The notes: generated from the sequence alone by a model not told the origin. Counted from the stretch's first letter, positions 35,115-44,426 are shown. The stretch: 64,000 nucleotides of DNA from Ktedonobacteria bacterium brp13 (GCA_015099395.1 AP024096.1:5022001-5086000), one strand, 5' to 3'. Made by a program: numbers and translations.

Positions 35115-37157
35115 ATGAAAAAAAAGCCGGACAATGTATACTGGCTTCAAAACGACAACGATAGGCAGCAAACGCGTCCTGGCCCTACAGGTCGACCGAA
35201 CGGCCAAACGCCACAGCAACGACCATCGAATAAAATCAACAGAGTAATTCTTGCTATTGTTGGTATTATACTTTTGGTGTACATATACAGCATCTTTAAT
35301 AGTAATATGAATAGTTCGAGCAGTTCGCAGCGTACAGAATTGCCGTACTCGCAGTTCCTCAATGAAGTCCAACAGAAAAACATAAAGACCGCGACAATCA
35401 TTGGGACTACGGATATCACAGGCACGCTCAAGCAGCCGATCAGCGGGCAGACACAGTATCATGTGACACAATTGCCCAATCCTGATCCTCAGCTCTACTC
35501 GCTGCTCAGTGCCAATGGCGTTCAGTTCAACTATCAGAACCCGCCAGACAATTCATGGCTGAGCGTGCTGCTGTATGCAATACCGTGGATCGCACTCATC
35601 GCGTTCTTTATCTACTTTACCCGCCGCGCCTCACAGGGCCAGCAGGGCATCTTTAGCTTCGGCAAAAGCAAAGCAAAGCTGATCCTTGAAGATCGCCCCA
35701 GCACGACGTTTGCAGATGTCGCGGGTGTTGACGAATCGAAATATGAGCTGCAAGAGGTCGTTGAATTTTTGAAGACCCCTGGTAAGTTCCAGCGCCTGGG
35801 AGGTAAGATCCCACGTGGTGTACTACTGGTGGGACCTCCGGGAACCGGTAAAACTTTGCTGGCACGCGCAGTCGCCGGTGAGGCAGGTGTCCCTTTCTTC
35901 TCAATGTCCGGTTCGGAATTTGTAGAGGTTCTGGTTGGTGTTGGTGCCAGCCGCGTACGCGATCTCTTTGAGCAGGCCAAAAAGACCTCACCCAGTATCA
36001 TCTTTATCGATGAAATTGATGCGGTCGGCCGCCAGCGTGGTTCAAGTATCAATACCAATGATGAGCGTGAGCAGACACTGAACCAGCTCCTGGTTGAGAT
36101 GGATGGCTTCGACACACGACAGGCTGTTGTTGTTATCGCAGCAACCAACCGTCCTGATGGACTGGATGCAGCCCTCCTGCGCCCAGGCCGTTTCGACCGC
36201 CGTGTCACCGTCGATCGCCCCGACTGGAATGGTCGTCTGGCGATCTTAAAGATTCACAGCAAAAAGGTTCCGCTGGCAGAGGATGTCAACATGGTTGCCA
36301 TCGCCCGTTCAACAACCGGCATGGTCGGTGCTGATCTGGCAAATCTGGTCAACGAGGCGGCATTGCTGGCGGCACGTCGTAATCGCGACACTGTCGATCA
36401 ACGCTGCTTTGAAGAGGCGTTGGACAAGATCTTGCTGGGTGCTGAACGCCCACTGGTCTTGAGCGACGAAGATCTCAATGTTACTGCGTATCACGAGGGT
36501 GGTCATGCTCTGACGGGTCTGCTACTCGAAGGTTCTGACCCTGTCACCAAGGTCACTATCGTTCCACGTGGACAGGCACTCGGCGTCACACAGTATACGC
36601 CATTGGATGATCGCTATAACTACACGAAAGAGTATCTGCTCGCACGTGTAGTCACTGCACTCGGAGGTCGAGCAGCAGAGCGCGTCATCTTCGGTAGCGT
36701 CACTACTGGCGCGGAGAGCGACCTGCAACGCGTTACGCAGATAGCACGTCAGATGGTTACACGCTGGGGTATGAGTGAGCGTCTCGGTACCATCTCATAC
36801 AGCGAGCGCGAGAATCCATTCTCAGGCGGCGGCGATACCGGAGCCCCCACTGACTATAGTGAGGAGACGGCCGAGATTATCGACGAAGAAGTCAATAAGA
36901 TTGTCAAAACCTGCTACGAGCAGGCACTCTATCTACTGACTACCTACCGCTCAACGCTGGATCGTATCGCACAAGACCTGCGTCGCTACGAAACCATCGA
37001 TATCAAACAAATGCACGCAATCATGGAAGAGACAGGCGCACCGCTCGCCGAGTCGCAGCTTGAAGCAATGCGACAGGGTACCGGCATATCCCTGGCTTCC
37101 CCACCACCAACCGCGATCCCGGTTCCACCGGAAACTCAGATGGGCCAGAATGCCTAA
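35115..37157 (+). CDS. ftsH: ATP-dependent zinc metalloprotease FtsH
   Basis: A 680-residue membrane AAA+ protease that degrades misassembled membrane proteins and some regulators. Two membrane segments (about residues 43-61 and 157-178) flank an external domain. Walker A GPPGTGKT (about 240-247), Walker B FIDEIDAVGRQRG and the second region of homology (AALLRPGRFDRRV) form the ATPase. The zinc site HEGGH (about 460-464) with the distal Asp in GAESDLQRVT forms the protease. Length is typical. The N-terminus before the first membrane segment, about 40 polar residues, is a little longer than usual. A strong terminator follows at once. Confidence 0.97.
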   Translation: MKKKPDNVYWLQNDNDRQQTRPGPTGRPNGQTPQQRPSNKINRVILAIVGIILLVYIYSIFNSNMNSSSSSQRTELPYSQFLNEVQQKNIKTATIIGTTDITGTLKQPISGQTQYHVTQLPNPDPQLYSLLSANGVQFNYQNPPDNSWLSVLLYAIPWIALIAFFIYFTRRASQGQQGIFSFGKSKAKLILEDRPSTTFADVAGVDESKYELQEVVEFLKTPGKFQRLGGKIPRGVLLVGPPGTGKTLLARAVAGEAGVPFFSMSGSEFVEVLVGVGASRVRDLFEQAKKTSPSIIFIDEIDAVGRQRGSSINTNDEREQTLNQLLVEMDGFDTRQAVVVIAATNRPDGLDAALLRPGRFDRRVTVDRPDWNGRLAILKIHSKKVPLAEDVNMVAIARSTTGMVGADLANLVNEAALLAARRNRDTVDQRCFEEALDKILLGAERPLVLSDEDLNVTAYHEGGHALTGLLLEGSDPVTKVTIVPRGQALGVTQYTPLDDRYNYTKEYLLARVVTALGGRAAERVIFGSVTTGAESDLQRVTQIARQMVTRWGMSERLGTISYSERENPFSGGGDTGAPTDYSEETAEIIDEEVNKIVKTCYEQALYLLTTYRSTLDRIAQDLRRYETIDIKQMHAIMEETGAPLAESQLEAMRQGTGISLASPPPTAIPVPPETQMGQNA

Positions 37158-37192
37158 AAAAGCGGGAGGGTGAAGAGCCCTCCCGCTTTTTT
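37156..37192 (+). terminator. Strong intrinsic terminator after ftsH
   Basis: AAAAGCGGGAGGG (to 37170) pairs with CCCTCCCGCTTTT (37178-37190), a 13-bp stem that ends in six T residues. The A run on the other side allows it to work for the minus-strand thioesterase gene as well. Confidence 0.93.
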
Positions 37193-37228
37193 ATACTCTA
37201 CCATCCTATCACCACACTGTTGCTTCCT

Positions 37229-37771
37229 CTATTCATCCTCTAGCAGCATGCTCCCAACCTTCACACCTTCACCTTCATTTTCATTTTCACCTTCAAGGAA
37301 TGAACGCATGCCAGGATAATCCTTCATGATCGAGTCCAGAACTTCGGTGCTCAGGGCCATAAACGAACCTTGCGCGTCCGCGAAAATCACGCTCTCATCC
37401 TCTGCCAGCATCAGTCTGCCGCTGGCCTGCAACATACGTCCACGCTGCCGCCCCAGTGCTGCGCGCACCCGCAGCAGCGGACCATAGGGCACAGCACGAC
37501 GATAACGTACCTCCAGGCGACCCGTCATCGTCCAGCACGGCTGCTCCGCCAGCAACGAGGTACGATTCAGGCCCTCATCCAACACGGTCGCAACGATACC
37601 ACCATGGAGTACACCAGGAAAACCCTGGTGCTCCGCAGATGGCATAAAATCACAGACCACCGTCTCGCCTTCAATACGAAACTCCATCTTCAAACCGTGG
37701 GGATTCTGTTTCCCGCAGGCAAAACATAATTGATAATCACTGTTATCGTTGACGTCCATACGTCTATTCAC
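37229..37771 (-). CDS. PaaI-family hotdog-fold thioesterase
   Basis: A 180-residue hotdog-fold protein. The motif FPGVLHGGIVATVLDEGLNR (about residues 50-70) contains the HGG and acidic residue typical of PaaI/YigI thioesterases that hydrolyse acyl-CoA or aryl-CoA. Unusually it begins with CFACGKQNPHGLKM, a Cys-x2-Cys/His segment seen in a subgroup of these proteins. The C-terminal tail (about 155-180) is acidic. The start is unclear: GTG 37771 is only 3 bases from GAAGGAG, and ATG 37759 is 15 bases away. Substrate unknown. Confidence 0.82.
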   Translation of the reverse strand: MNRRMDVNDNSDYQLCFACGKQNPHGLKMEFRIEGETVVCDFMPSAEHQGFPGVLHGGIVATVLDEGLNRTSLLAEQPCWTMTGRLEVRYRRAVPYGPLLRVRAALGRQRGRMLQASGRLMLAEDESVIFADAQGSFMALSTEVLDSIMKDYPGMRSFLEGENENEGEGVKVGSMLLEDE

Positions 37772-38371
37772 ATGCTCCTTCTATCAATTTTTCGACGCTC
37801 AAGGTACTACACATTGCATTCCTGGTTACTATGAGTGGCCTGTAACATGAAAAACTGCATTCAAGACTCATATTTAGGTGTAATAATTAGTATTAATAAT
37901 AGTACACCTTCATTCTTTTAGCCAGTTACAAACAAAACAAGAATACGAAAAAAACGTACTAAATAAATAGATACTATCTATATACATTCAAAATAAATGA
38001 ATTGTGTAGTAGACCCTTACTATAATAAAACCAGCATAAAACGCAAAGCAGCAAGATTTTGCAAGGATTTTTGCTATGTTTCCCAGACTAATTTAACATT
38101 CCCTTAATAAATCAGGCGAAAATAGAAGCTTATTTCACCAAATTTTGCTTCCAATACTATATAATAAGAGAAAGCACGCATTCCCACTCTCAGTATAATT
38201 TTCCGCAACTCTATCAATAGTCAAGATAATCTGTTTGCGTTGACTCCATTATACTTCACAGATCAGCTACATGCTGGATGCGGAACGACCCTATTGTCCA
38301 TATCGTATTAGATATAGTAAGTATCTTCTACAAAGACTCAAGTATCACAGAATTTAGAACGAGGGAAGAAC
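37772..38371. other. AT-rich intergenic region, 600 bases
   Basis: No gene is visible. AGGTGTA at 37876-37882 and TACACCT at 37913-37919 form an inverted repeat around a 30-base AT-only core. It may be an operator or a promoter-proximal structure. The promoter of the downstream gene is probably near its 3' end. Confidence 0.4.
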
Positions 38372-39424
38372 ATGGCAAAGACAAAGAACGAGAACACAGC
38401 CAATACCGAAGTCTACGAAGATGTCAAGAAACGTAAGAAACTGGCAAAAAAAGAAGCAAAACTGATGCTCCAGATCGATATCGTAAGAAAAGAGGTTGTG
38501 AAGGCTCGGAAAAAGATTGCCCAGAATGAGAACACATTAACAGCTAGCAGTTCTCAACTCCAGGCACTCGAAGACCAGCTTGCGAAACTTCGAGAGATTA
38601 CTCCCGATCGGAAAGCAAAAGAAAATGAGAACGCGATCAAAGGTAATGTCATCGAAATCTCTGAGATAGTTGTAGCGCCTGATGAGTCATATCAAGAAGA
38701 TAAGAATGAGAACTTCGTAAGGCAGCAAGAACCGGCTGAGGGGCGCGAGGATATCAGCGAAATACTCACACAGCCAGAAACCACGAAAACAAAAAACAAG
38801 AATAATAAAAAGGCTGCTAAGGCTGCTAAGTCTAACAAGGCTAAAAAAACCAACAAAGCTGACAAAACCGAGGAAAACGACACGACCGCTGAGACCGCGA
38901 GTACGCCAATCGAGGATATTCCTGTCACCACAGACAACCGTACCAACGAGTTAACAGGAGAGGCTGTCGTCCATTCAGAGATTGCACTGCATACACCAGA
39001 AGAGACAGAGGCAACAAAGGCAGCAGATCTTGCAGCCGAGCTACCACAAGAAGATTTGACGATCACCTCTGGCGAGGGCAGTATCGACATTTTGAATGAA
39101 GATGAGCATGCATGGCCACCCGCTGAGATTCGTGAGGAGCTTGTCGAAGGTATCGCCAAAGAGGTCCAGAAAGACGAGGCCAGAGCGCAAGAACCAACGT
39201 ATAGAGCCGAGAGCACTGGAGGCTTTGGCAATCCAGCAGCCAGTGAAGAAACAGCCAGTGAAAAGGGTGAGGAAGGTCAGGAAAATCAGCATGCTCAGAA
39301 TGGTCAGAATGGTCAGCACTCCGAAACAGATAACCAGGAGAATGGCAAACAGGCCAGACCCGCTCGTCGCCCTGCACGCCGCCGCCGCACCACTACCACC
39401 AACTCCGAACCAGACAATAACTAA
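38372..39424 (+). CDS. Charged low-complexity protein with N-terminal coiled coil
   Basis: A 350-residue cytosolic-looking protein without recognised domains. Residues about 20-75 form a coiled coil (KKLAKKEAKLMLQIDIVRKE and onward). A Lys/Ala-rich stretch (about 145-170) resembles histone H1-like tails. The middle is strongly acidic (Glu, Thr). The C-terminus ends in the basic RPARRPARRRRTTTTNS. The alternating charge blocks suggest nucleic acid binding or a scaffold. GAGGGAAG lies about 6 bases before ATG 38372. Function unknown. Confidence 0.7.
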   Translation: MAKTKNENTANTEVYEDVKKRKKLAKKEAKLMLQIDIVRKEVVKARKKIAQNENTLTASSSQLQALEDQLAKLREITPDRKAKENENAIKGNVIEISEIVVAPDESYQEDKNENFVRQQEPAEGREDISEILTQPETTKTKNKNNKKAAKAAKSNKAKKTNKADKTEENDTTAETASTPIEDIPVTTDNRTNELTGEAVVHSEIALHTPEETEATKAADLAAELPQEDLTITSGEGSIDILNEDEHAWPPAEIREELVEGIAKEVQKDEARAQEPTYRAESTGGFGNPAASEETASEKGEEGQENQHAQNGQNGQHSETDNQENGKQARPARRPARRRRTTTTNSEPDNN

Positions 39425-39440
39425 TACCCTCTTCTCTAGA

Positions 39441-39473
39441 GCTCACCGATGTAGGTTTTTTGTGGGATAGGCC
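39441..39473. repeat. Partial copy of the GCTCACCG hairpin element
   Basis: GCTCACCGATGTAGGTTTTT and the following GATAGGCC resemble, in inverted orientation, the hairpin ends of the two units at 39805-40103. It marks the left edge of the repeat-rich gap after the charged protein gene. Confidence 0.5.
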
Positions 39474-39577
39474 ATGAAATCTCATCGCAGGCGGATGCAG
39501 ACAGATGGGACGCCATGACAAATGCGTCATGTCACTTGCCAATAACGTTCACTATCGCCTGTATAGTGCACTTAAAC

Positions 39578-39626
39578 CCTTGTCCCCCTCTTTGAGGGGG
39601 GAGATAGCTTTAGCTATCGGGGGGAG
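39578..39626. repeat. Inverted repeat element, left copy
   Basis: A self-complementary block: CCCCCTCTTTGAGGGGG, then GATAGCTTTAGCTATC, then GGGGGGAG. The same block occurs in inverted orientation at 39771-39820, so the two flank a 144-base segment without a gene. The layout is like a small non-autonomous element or REP-type pair. Confidence 0.7.
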
Positions 39627-39770
39627 TAAATGTTCGAATAACGTTATAATCTCGAATTAAACGCTCTTTATCACGCTCACCTTTATCATCTGTTATCCTC
39701 GATGACGAAATCTACGTCCGAATGAGAGATGGCTGGCGTAGAAGAGTCATCGAGAGCAGAAGGCGAGGAT

Positions 39771-39820
39771 GGCTCCCCCCGATAGCTAAAGCTATCTCCC
39801 CCCTCTGAGAGGGGGACGAG
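39771..39820. repeat. Inverted repeat element, right copy
   Basis: GGCTCCCCCCGATAGCTAAA and the following GCTATCTCCCCCCTCTGAGA are the reverse complement of the left copy at 39578-39626 with a few changes. Its end overlaps the first of two tandem units. Confidence 0.7.
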
Positions 39821-40103
39821 TTTTTGGCGAGTTTCCGGGCGATAGTGATATATGAGTTTAATACATGCTTTATATATAATACTGAATGTTCGTCTGCATT
39901 TTCTTCTATGAAGATCACCTGGATAGGCCAAAAAAACTATCCCGGTGAGCCTCGGAGAGGGGGACGAGTTTTTGGCAAGTTTACAGACGATAGCAATATA
40001 TATATTTAATCCATGCGATATACATAATAATGGTGTTACTATGTATTTAATTCTATAAGGATCACCGGGATAGGCCAAAAAACCTATATCGGTGAGCTTC
40101 TCT
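39805..40103. repeat. Two imperfect tandem units of about 149 bp
   Basis: Unit A (39805-39953) and unit B (39954-40103) both open with GAGAGGGGGACGAGTTTTTG and close with a hairpin of the form ATCACC-x-GGATAG-GCC-A-run-CTAT-x-CGGTGAGC. The middles are AT-rich and have diverged. No reading frame is preserved between them, so they look like non-coding repeats. Confidence 0.75.
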
Positions 40104-40104
40104 A

Positions 40105-40130
40105 GAGGGGATCAGCAAAGTGATCCCCTC
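40105..40130 (-). terminator. Stem-loop beyond the PAP2 phosphatase gene
   Basis: GAGGGGATCA at 40105-40114 and TGATCCCCTC at 40121-40130 form a perfect 10-bp stem with a 6-base loop, 38 bases past the stop at 40168. No T run follows. It may be part of the adjoining repeat array. Confidence 0.5.
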
Positions 40131-40167
40131 TCAGCGTTATATATATCTACAATACAAATGCTTCCAC

Positions 40168-40965
40168 TCATGATTGCTTGCTGAGAGAATTATTTGCTTT
40201 ACGCTGTGCTTGATGCCCCTTGAGCACGAGATATAACCAGAGTGTCAGACCCAGCAACAGGCCGCCAAACATATAGCCGCCGAGTACATCGGTGGCCCAG
40301 TGATCGCCCAGGTAGACACGTGATGGTCCTACCATGATCACAAAGAAGCCCGACACAATTAATAGCACATAGTGCCACCAGCGATCTCGTTTAAAGAGGA
40401 TCAGGCAGAGCGAGAAGAGCAGACCCCAATAGGCAACGTAAGACATCACATGCCCACTCGGAAAGCTATTACCGCTGGCGACTTGCAGGACATCAACCAG
40501 TCTTGTCGTCGGTCGTGGTCGATTGATTACTGTTTTCAAGATAGTATTAATGGGCAAATTGACAATAGAGAGCCCCAGAATAAATAAGGCCTCCAAACGT
40601 AGACGAACTAGCCAGAACACGACAGCGGTCAGAAGAATAAGCACGCTGAAGACTATTATATTGTTACCTAGATAGCTAATCCCGAACATCAATACGTTCA
40701 GCCAGAGCGGCTGGTGTTCCTGAAACTCTCTGGTAATCTTTATATCAACATTAAGGACTGGATGGACATGGACAGACCAGGCCAGCACGCCAAACAAGGC
40801 AAAAACGACCAGATAAGCAGCAATCAATATGTAGGTGCGTCCCCGCGCCCTATGGCTTGAAACTTTGCTCCGCTCGACATCTGCCGTTGCCTGTTTAACC
40901 ACCTTCTGCACATTTTCTACGCTTTCATGCTGCTTATGCAATGGCTCTTGTTCTTGCTTACTCAT
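40168..40965 (-). CDS. PAP2-family membrane phosphatase
   Basis: A 265-residue protein with six membrane segments after a polar N-terminus of about 45 residues. All three motifs are intact: KTVINRPRP (K-x6-RP), PSGH, and SRVYLGDHWATD (SR-x5-H-x3-D). Enzymes of this family dephosphorylate phosphatidic acid, undecaprenyl pyrophosphate or related lipids on the outer face of the membrane. It contrasts with the gene at 2226-3056, where the arginines are lost. Which lipid it uses is not readable from sequence. Confidence 0.9.
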   Translation of the reverse strand: MSKQEQEPLHKQHESVENVQKVVKQATADVERSKVSSHRARGRTYILIAAYLVVFALFGVLAWSVHVHPVLNVDIKITREFQEHQPLWLNVLMFGISYLGNNIIVFSVLILLTAVVFWLVRLRLEALFILGLSIVNLPINTILKTVINRPRPTTRLVDVLQVASGNSFPSGHVMSYVAYWGLLFSLCLILFKRDRWWHYVLLIVSGFFVIMVGPSRVYLGDHWATDVLGGYMFGGLLLGLTLWLYLVLKGHQAQRKANNSLSKQS

Positions 40966-41147
40966 ATCTTTTACAACCTGCTTCTTTCAACGCATCCATC
41001 TAAAGTGCCACATTTTGTTGAGAGAACAACGCTAGTCCTCTAGATGCTATCATAAAAGCAGCCCGCTTTTCTCGCCACGAGAAAAACAGGACATAATTAG
41101 CAAGATCAATCAGAGTGAACGCGTCGCCAGGAGGAGCAAAGACGTTT

Positions 41148-42029
41148 ATGCCAGAGAATACAATTCGTCCAGCCAGAAGTGAAGATCGGGATGCTGTCTT
41201 CGCCTTCTGCCAGCAGACATGGGAATGGGGAGACTATATCGAACGCATCTGGGATGAGTGGCTAGACGATCCACAAGGGCAACTTTTTGTCGCCACCAGT
41301 CATGAACAGCCCGTCGGCATAATGCATCTCCATATGGTAAGTGAGAATGATGCCTGGGCGCAGGGTCTGCGCGTCGATCCAAACTATCGTCGGCAAGGTT
41401 TTGCACGCGCCCTCCACGAGACCGTTACCATAGAGGCAATGCGCAGAGGGGCCAGCTATCTACGTCTTACCATTGAGACGGATAACCTCCCCTCTATCAA
41501 TCTGGTGGAGCGGCTCCATATGCGTCCGATAGGCTCCTATCGGCTCTATACAGCGCCCCCACTCCCAGTGCAAAAAGCCTTGCCACAGCAACGCCCACAG
41601 CTAGCCACCATAGAAGAGCTCGACGAGATCATAGAGTATCTGAATACCAGCAGTATCTTTCCCCTGGTCGGAGGCGTCTACTATGCGAAATGGAGAGCCC
41701 AACCCATTACGGCGGAGTGGCTGGAGGAGCGCATCCAGGCTCAGCAGGTCTACATGCTACGGCGCTGGGAACAGATCGACGGATTAGCAATCGCTGAGAT
41801 GCGACAGGAGAATGGTGAGCAAACCCTCTCGGTCGGCTATATTGATGGAACCGCCATCGAAGCCATCAGCTTTATCGCCTACGATCTGCGGCGTCGCCTC
41901 CATGAGATGGAGTTGGATCGAATCCGCATCTACGCACCAGATATGGTCCTGGTACAGGATGCCTTCGATGGTGCCGAATACGAAGCGGCCTCTCCAGTCT
42001 ACAATACATATGAACGGGGTCTATTTTAG
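41148..42029 (+). CDS. GNAT-family N-acetyltransferase
   Basis: A 294-residue protein. The N-terminal half (about 1-150) is a GNAT domain: IRPARSEDRDAVFAFCQQTW, then the acetyl-CoA-binding segment LRVDPNYRRQGFARALHETV. The C-terminal half (about 155-290) has no motif I know and may be a degenerate second GNAT domain. ATG 41148 is preferred because AGGAGG lies about 10 bases upstream; a GTG at 41115 would include that site in the coding region. Substrate unknown. Confidence 0.88.
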   Translation: MPENTIRPARSEDRDAVFAFCQQTWEWGDYIERIWDEWLDDPQGQLFVATSHEQPVGIMHLHMVSENDAWAQGLRVDPNYRRQGFARALHETVTIEAMRRGASYLRLTIETDNLPSINLVERLHMRPIGSYRLYTAPPLPVQKALPQQRPQLATIEELDEIIEYLNTSSIFPLVGGVYYAKWRAQPITAEWLEERIQAQQVYMLRRWEQIDGLAIAEMRQENGEQTLSVGYIDGTAIEAISFIAYDLRRRLHEMELDRIRIYAPDMVLVQDAFDGAEYEAASPVYNTYERGLF

Positions 42030-42057
42030 GCAGAGATACAGAAGAAGAAAAAGATAT

Positions 42058-42104
42058 GGGAGGACTGTACGACAGTACCGACAGTACGGACAGTACGCCC
42101 TCCC
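42058..42104. terminator. Stem-loop with 9-bp tandem repeats between convergent genes
   Basis: GGGAGG at 42058-42063 pairs with CCTCCC at 42099-42104. The interior holds GACAGTAC three times at a 9-base period (42071, 42080, 42089), with a GACTGTAC variant at 42063. It lies between the convergent GNAT and FabH-like genes and could end both. Confidence 0.6.
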
Positions 42105-42114
42105 CACAACATCA

Positions 42115-43362
42115 TCAGGCAAGTTCGGCTACATATTCCGGGTGCTTGATTGCGTGATAGCGTAGCAACCAGCTACCAAAGTTAAGACCACCACCTACGG
42201 CTGGTAGTGAGATCCATTCGCCGTCGTGCAGTTGATTGTTACGTAGCATCTCAACCATTGCCAGCGCAATACTGGCATTGGAGATGTTTCCGTAGTAGCG
42301 GAAGTTATCAACCAGTTTGCCCATAGTCTCTTCAGGCCAACCATAATCGTGAATGAGCAACTCACCAAGGCGGCGCGTAATGCGTGAATTAGCTTGATGC
42401 GGGATAATATGCGCCAGATCGCATGGTGAAAGTTGCGCATGCCGACAAAGCGCATCGATACATTCAGCCATCGCACGTGGAGCCTCACGATACACATCTT
42501 TCCCATTCATACGGGTATAACCGACCATGTACTGTGAGAGCACCTTGTTGAGTTCTTCACCGCGACCCTCGTTATAGAGTTGACGGATCTTCAGATCGAC
42601 TTCAGCCATCTCTACGACATCTTTCCGTAACGGTGCCTGGTAGAGTAAAGACTGGGCCAGCCGTGCTTCAGAGCCATTGATCAGATAGGTATCTTCATCA
42701 CCGAGTTCCAGGAGGAAAGCCGCACCACCCTCACCAAACAGCGAGCTTGTCTTCCAGTCCAGCACATGCATGATATTGGGGAGCAGACCCTCAGCCGCCA
42801 CCAACAACACCAGCTTTGCGCTACCCGCACTCAATATCTCAGCCGCCACCTGGAAGCCTTCGGTCTGGCAAGCACAGGCACCCTTCAGCATCGTCGCACG
42901 GATAGGACCGAGACCCAGGCGATACGAGACCTGACCGGCAATAGTAGGGAAGCCATCGTTATCAGAAGAGGAGAGGCCAACGACGGTATCAATCTCAGAA
43001 ATATCGCGACCAGAGCTCGCAATAGCTCGTTTCGCCGCCTCTACCGCCATATCGACCAGTGTTTCCTCACGTGGGGCAGTCGGATCATCAATCAGGCCAG
43101 GAGCATCAGCACCAGCCATCGAACGACACAATTCCAGGGTACTGGCACGCACATGACGCGTCTCAAGGCCGGTCACACGCTCTAGATCATTTGCGTTCTT
43201 CGGATTACCCAGGCGCGTAGAAATAGAGGCGAAGAAATCGTTGGTAATTACACCCTTTGGAACATAGGTGCCCAAGCCGATCATTCGTACCTTAGCCCGA
43301 GTAAAAATACGAGGAATGACAAATGTATATTCTGGCCATTGACCAGCATCAGTATAAGCCAT
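42115..43362 (-). CDS. FabH-like 3-oxoacyl-ACP synthase III family protein
   Basis: A 415-residue thiolase-fold enzyme. The catalytic triad is visible: Cys in LKGACACQTEGF, His in HIIPHQANSRI, and Asn in YYGNISNASIAL. FabH condenses acyl-CoA with malonyl-ACP to start fatty acid synthesis. At 415 residues this protein is about 90 longer than typical FabH, with an insert at about 245-315, and it may serve a specialised lipid or natural-product pathway. ATG 43362 has GGAGG about 10 bases upstream. No acp or fab genes are adjacent. Confidence 0.88.
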   Translation of the reverse strand: MAYTDAGQWPEYTFVIPRIFTRAKVRMIGLGTYVPKGVITNDFFASISTRLGNPKNANDLERVTGLETRHVRASTLELCRSMAGADAPGLIDDPTAPREETLVDMAVEAAKRAIASSGRDISEIDTVVGLSSSDNDGFPTIAGQVSYRLGLGPIRATMLKGACACQTEGFQVAAEILSAGSAKLVLLVAAEGLLPNIMHVLDWKTSSLFGEGGAAFLLELGDEDTYLINGSEARLAQSLLYQAPLRKDVVEMAEVDLKIRQLYNEGRGEELNKVLSQYMVGYTRMNGKDVYREAPRAMAECIDALCRHAQLSPCDLAHIIPHQANSRITRRLGELLIHDYGWPEETMGKLVDNFRYYGNISNASIALAMVEMLRNNQLHDGEWISLPAVGGGLNFGSWLLRYHAIKHPEYVAELA

Positions 43363-43627
43363 GTAAAAAAGAACCTCCATGCTGAGGGTGATGAGCATGC
43401 ATATTTTATCGAAATTACCACACAATTATAGCATATAGTAGTAGACCACTATATAGCTGTAGACATCTGTATACATCTGTACAATAGCCAGAAAGATAGG
43501 GACCTGGATAACACACATATGGTGTCAATCCGGCCCCTCTAAGAGATCGCTGTCTCTCGCGTGTCCTGTCTGGTTGCACTGCTACGCACACACTACTGTT
43601 AGCGTACTATGAAGAGTGACATCTGTG

Positions 43628-44047
43628 TTACCAGCGGTCGTAACGCTCTCGGCGATCCCGGCGGTCATTGCCACCACTGCTGCTACCGTAGCTATCATTA
43701 TAGCTACCATACCCACGGCCTTCGTCACGACGGGGCTGAGAGGGACGCATAGATTGAAAACAATCGCTACAATATACAGGACGATTTTCACGTGGAACAA
43801 AAGGAACCGTCGTAGGTTGACCACATTGTGCACAAATCGCTTCATGCTGCTCGCGAGGAGCGCGAGGAGCACTATTATACTGCTGCTGGCCGTTGCGACG
43901 CGCAGCGCGGCAATTGGGGCACCGGCTGGGGGAGTTGGTCAGACCTTTGCTAGCAAAAAATTCCTGCTCGCCAGTGGTAAAGGTGAATTCTGAACCACAG
44001 TCACGGCAAACAAGCACTTGATCCCGGTAGCCCTCATTCGACATCAT
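43628..44047 (-). CDS. Zinc-ribbon protein with two Cys4 clusters
   Basis: A 139-residue protein. Cluster 1: VCRDCGSEF ... RCPNCRAARR. Cluster 2: ICAQCGQPT ... VYCSDCFQS. The tail is rich in Arg, Gly, Ser, Tyr and Asp (YGSYNDSYGSSSGGNDRRDR), an RNA-binding-like low-complexity segment. This resembles small zinc-ribbon proteins common in Chloroflexota and other phyla whose role is unknown. ATG 44047 is preceded by AGAGGAAAG. Confidence 0.85.
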   Translation of the reverse strand: MMSNEGYRDQVLVCRDCGSEFTFTTGEQEFFASKGLTNSPSRCPNCRAARRNGQQQYNSAPRAPREQHEAICAQCGQPTTVPFVPRENRPVYCSDCFQSMRPSQPRRDEGRGYGSYNDSYGSSSGGNDRRDRRERYDRW

Positions 44048-44426
44048 AGGTAACTTTCCTCTTCTTACATTGTTACAGTGATCCCGCCTTACATTCTCTC
44101 TGAATAGGCAAGCCGAGAGATGAGGGGTTGTGCAGATGTCGTCTTTTGCACTTCAGGGTCCATCTCTGTATCCCTTGTTCGCCCCGTACGCCCTGTCCTT
44201 TGTCACAAATGGCAGACAAAATCATCTCCTGGATGGGTCTCAGGCAGTGTTTTCCTACGCGCCGGAAGGCGGAACGGGACCGGGAGTCGGATCTTACGTA
44301 CCACACGGGAATATTCCCTATGACCACTGATTCAATTGTAACATATGAATTTAAAAATTACAGCATTTCCTTGACCATGATGCTAGGATATAATTATATT
44401 TTTATTGTCATTGTGGGAGGGCCACG
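44048..44426. other. Intergenic region, 379 bases
   Basis: Divergent gap between the zinc-ribbon gene and the MBL hydrolase gene. Short overlapping frames are open on both strands, but none has a ribosome-binding site or a protein-like composition, so I see no gene. Promoters for both flanking genes should lie here. Confidence 0.5.

Noticed and set aside
39686..40078. Minus-strand frame of 130 codons in the repeat array
   Set aside because: The peptide contains the same repeats as the DNA (SSPS and YPGD segments from each unit) and has no independent support.
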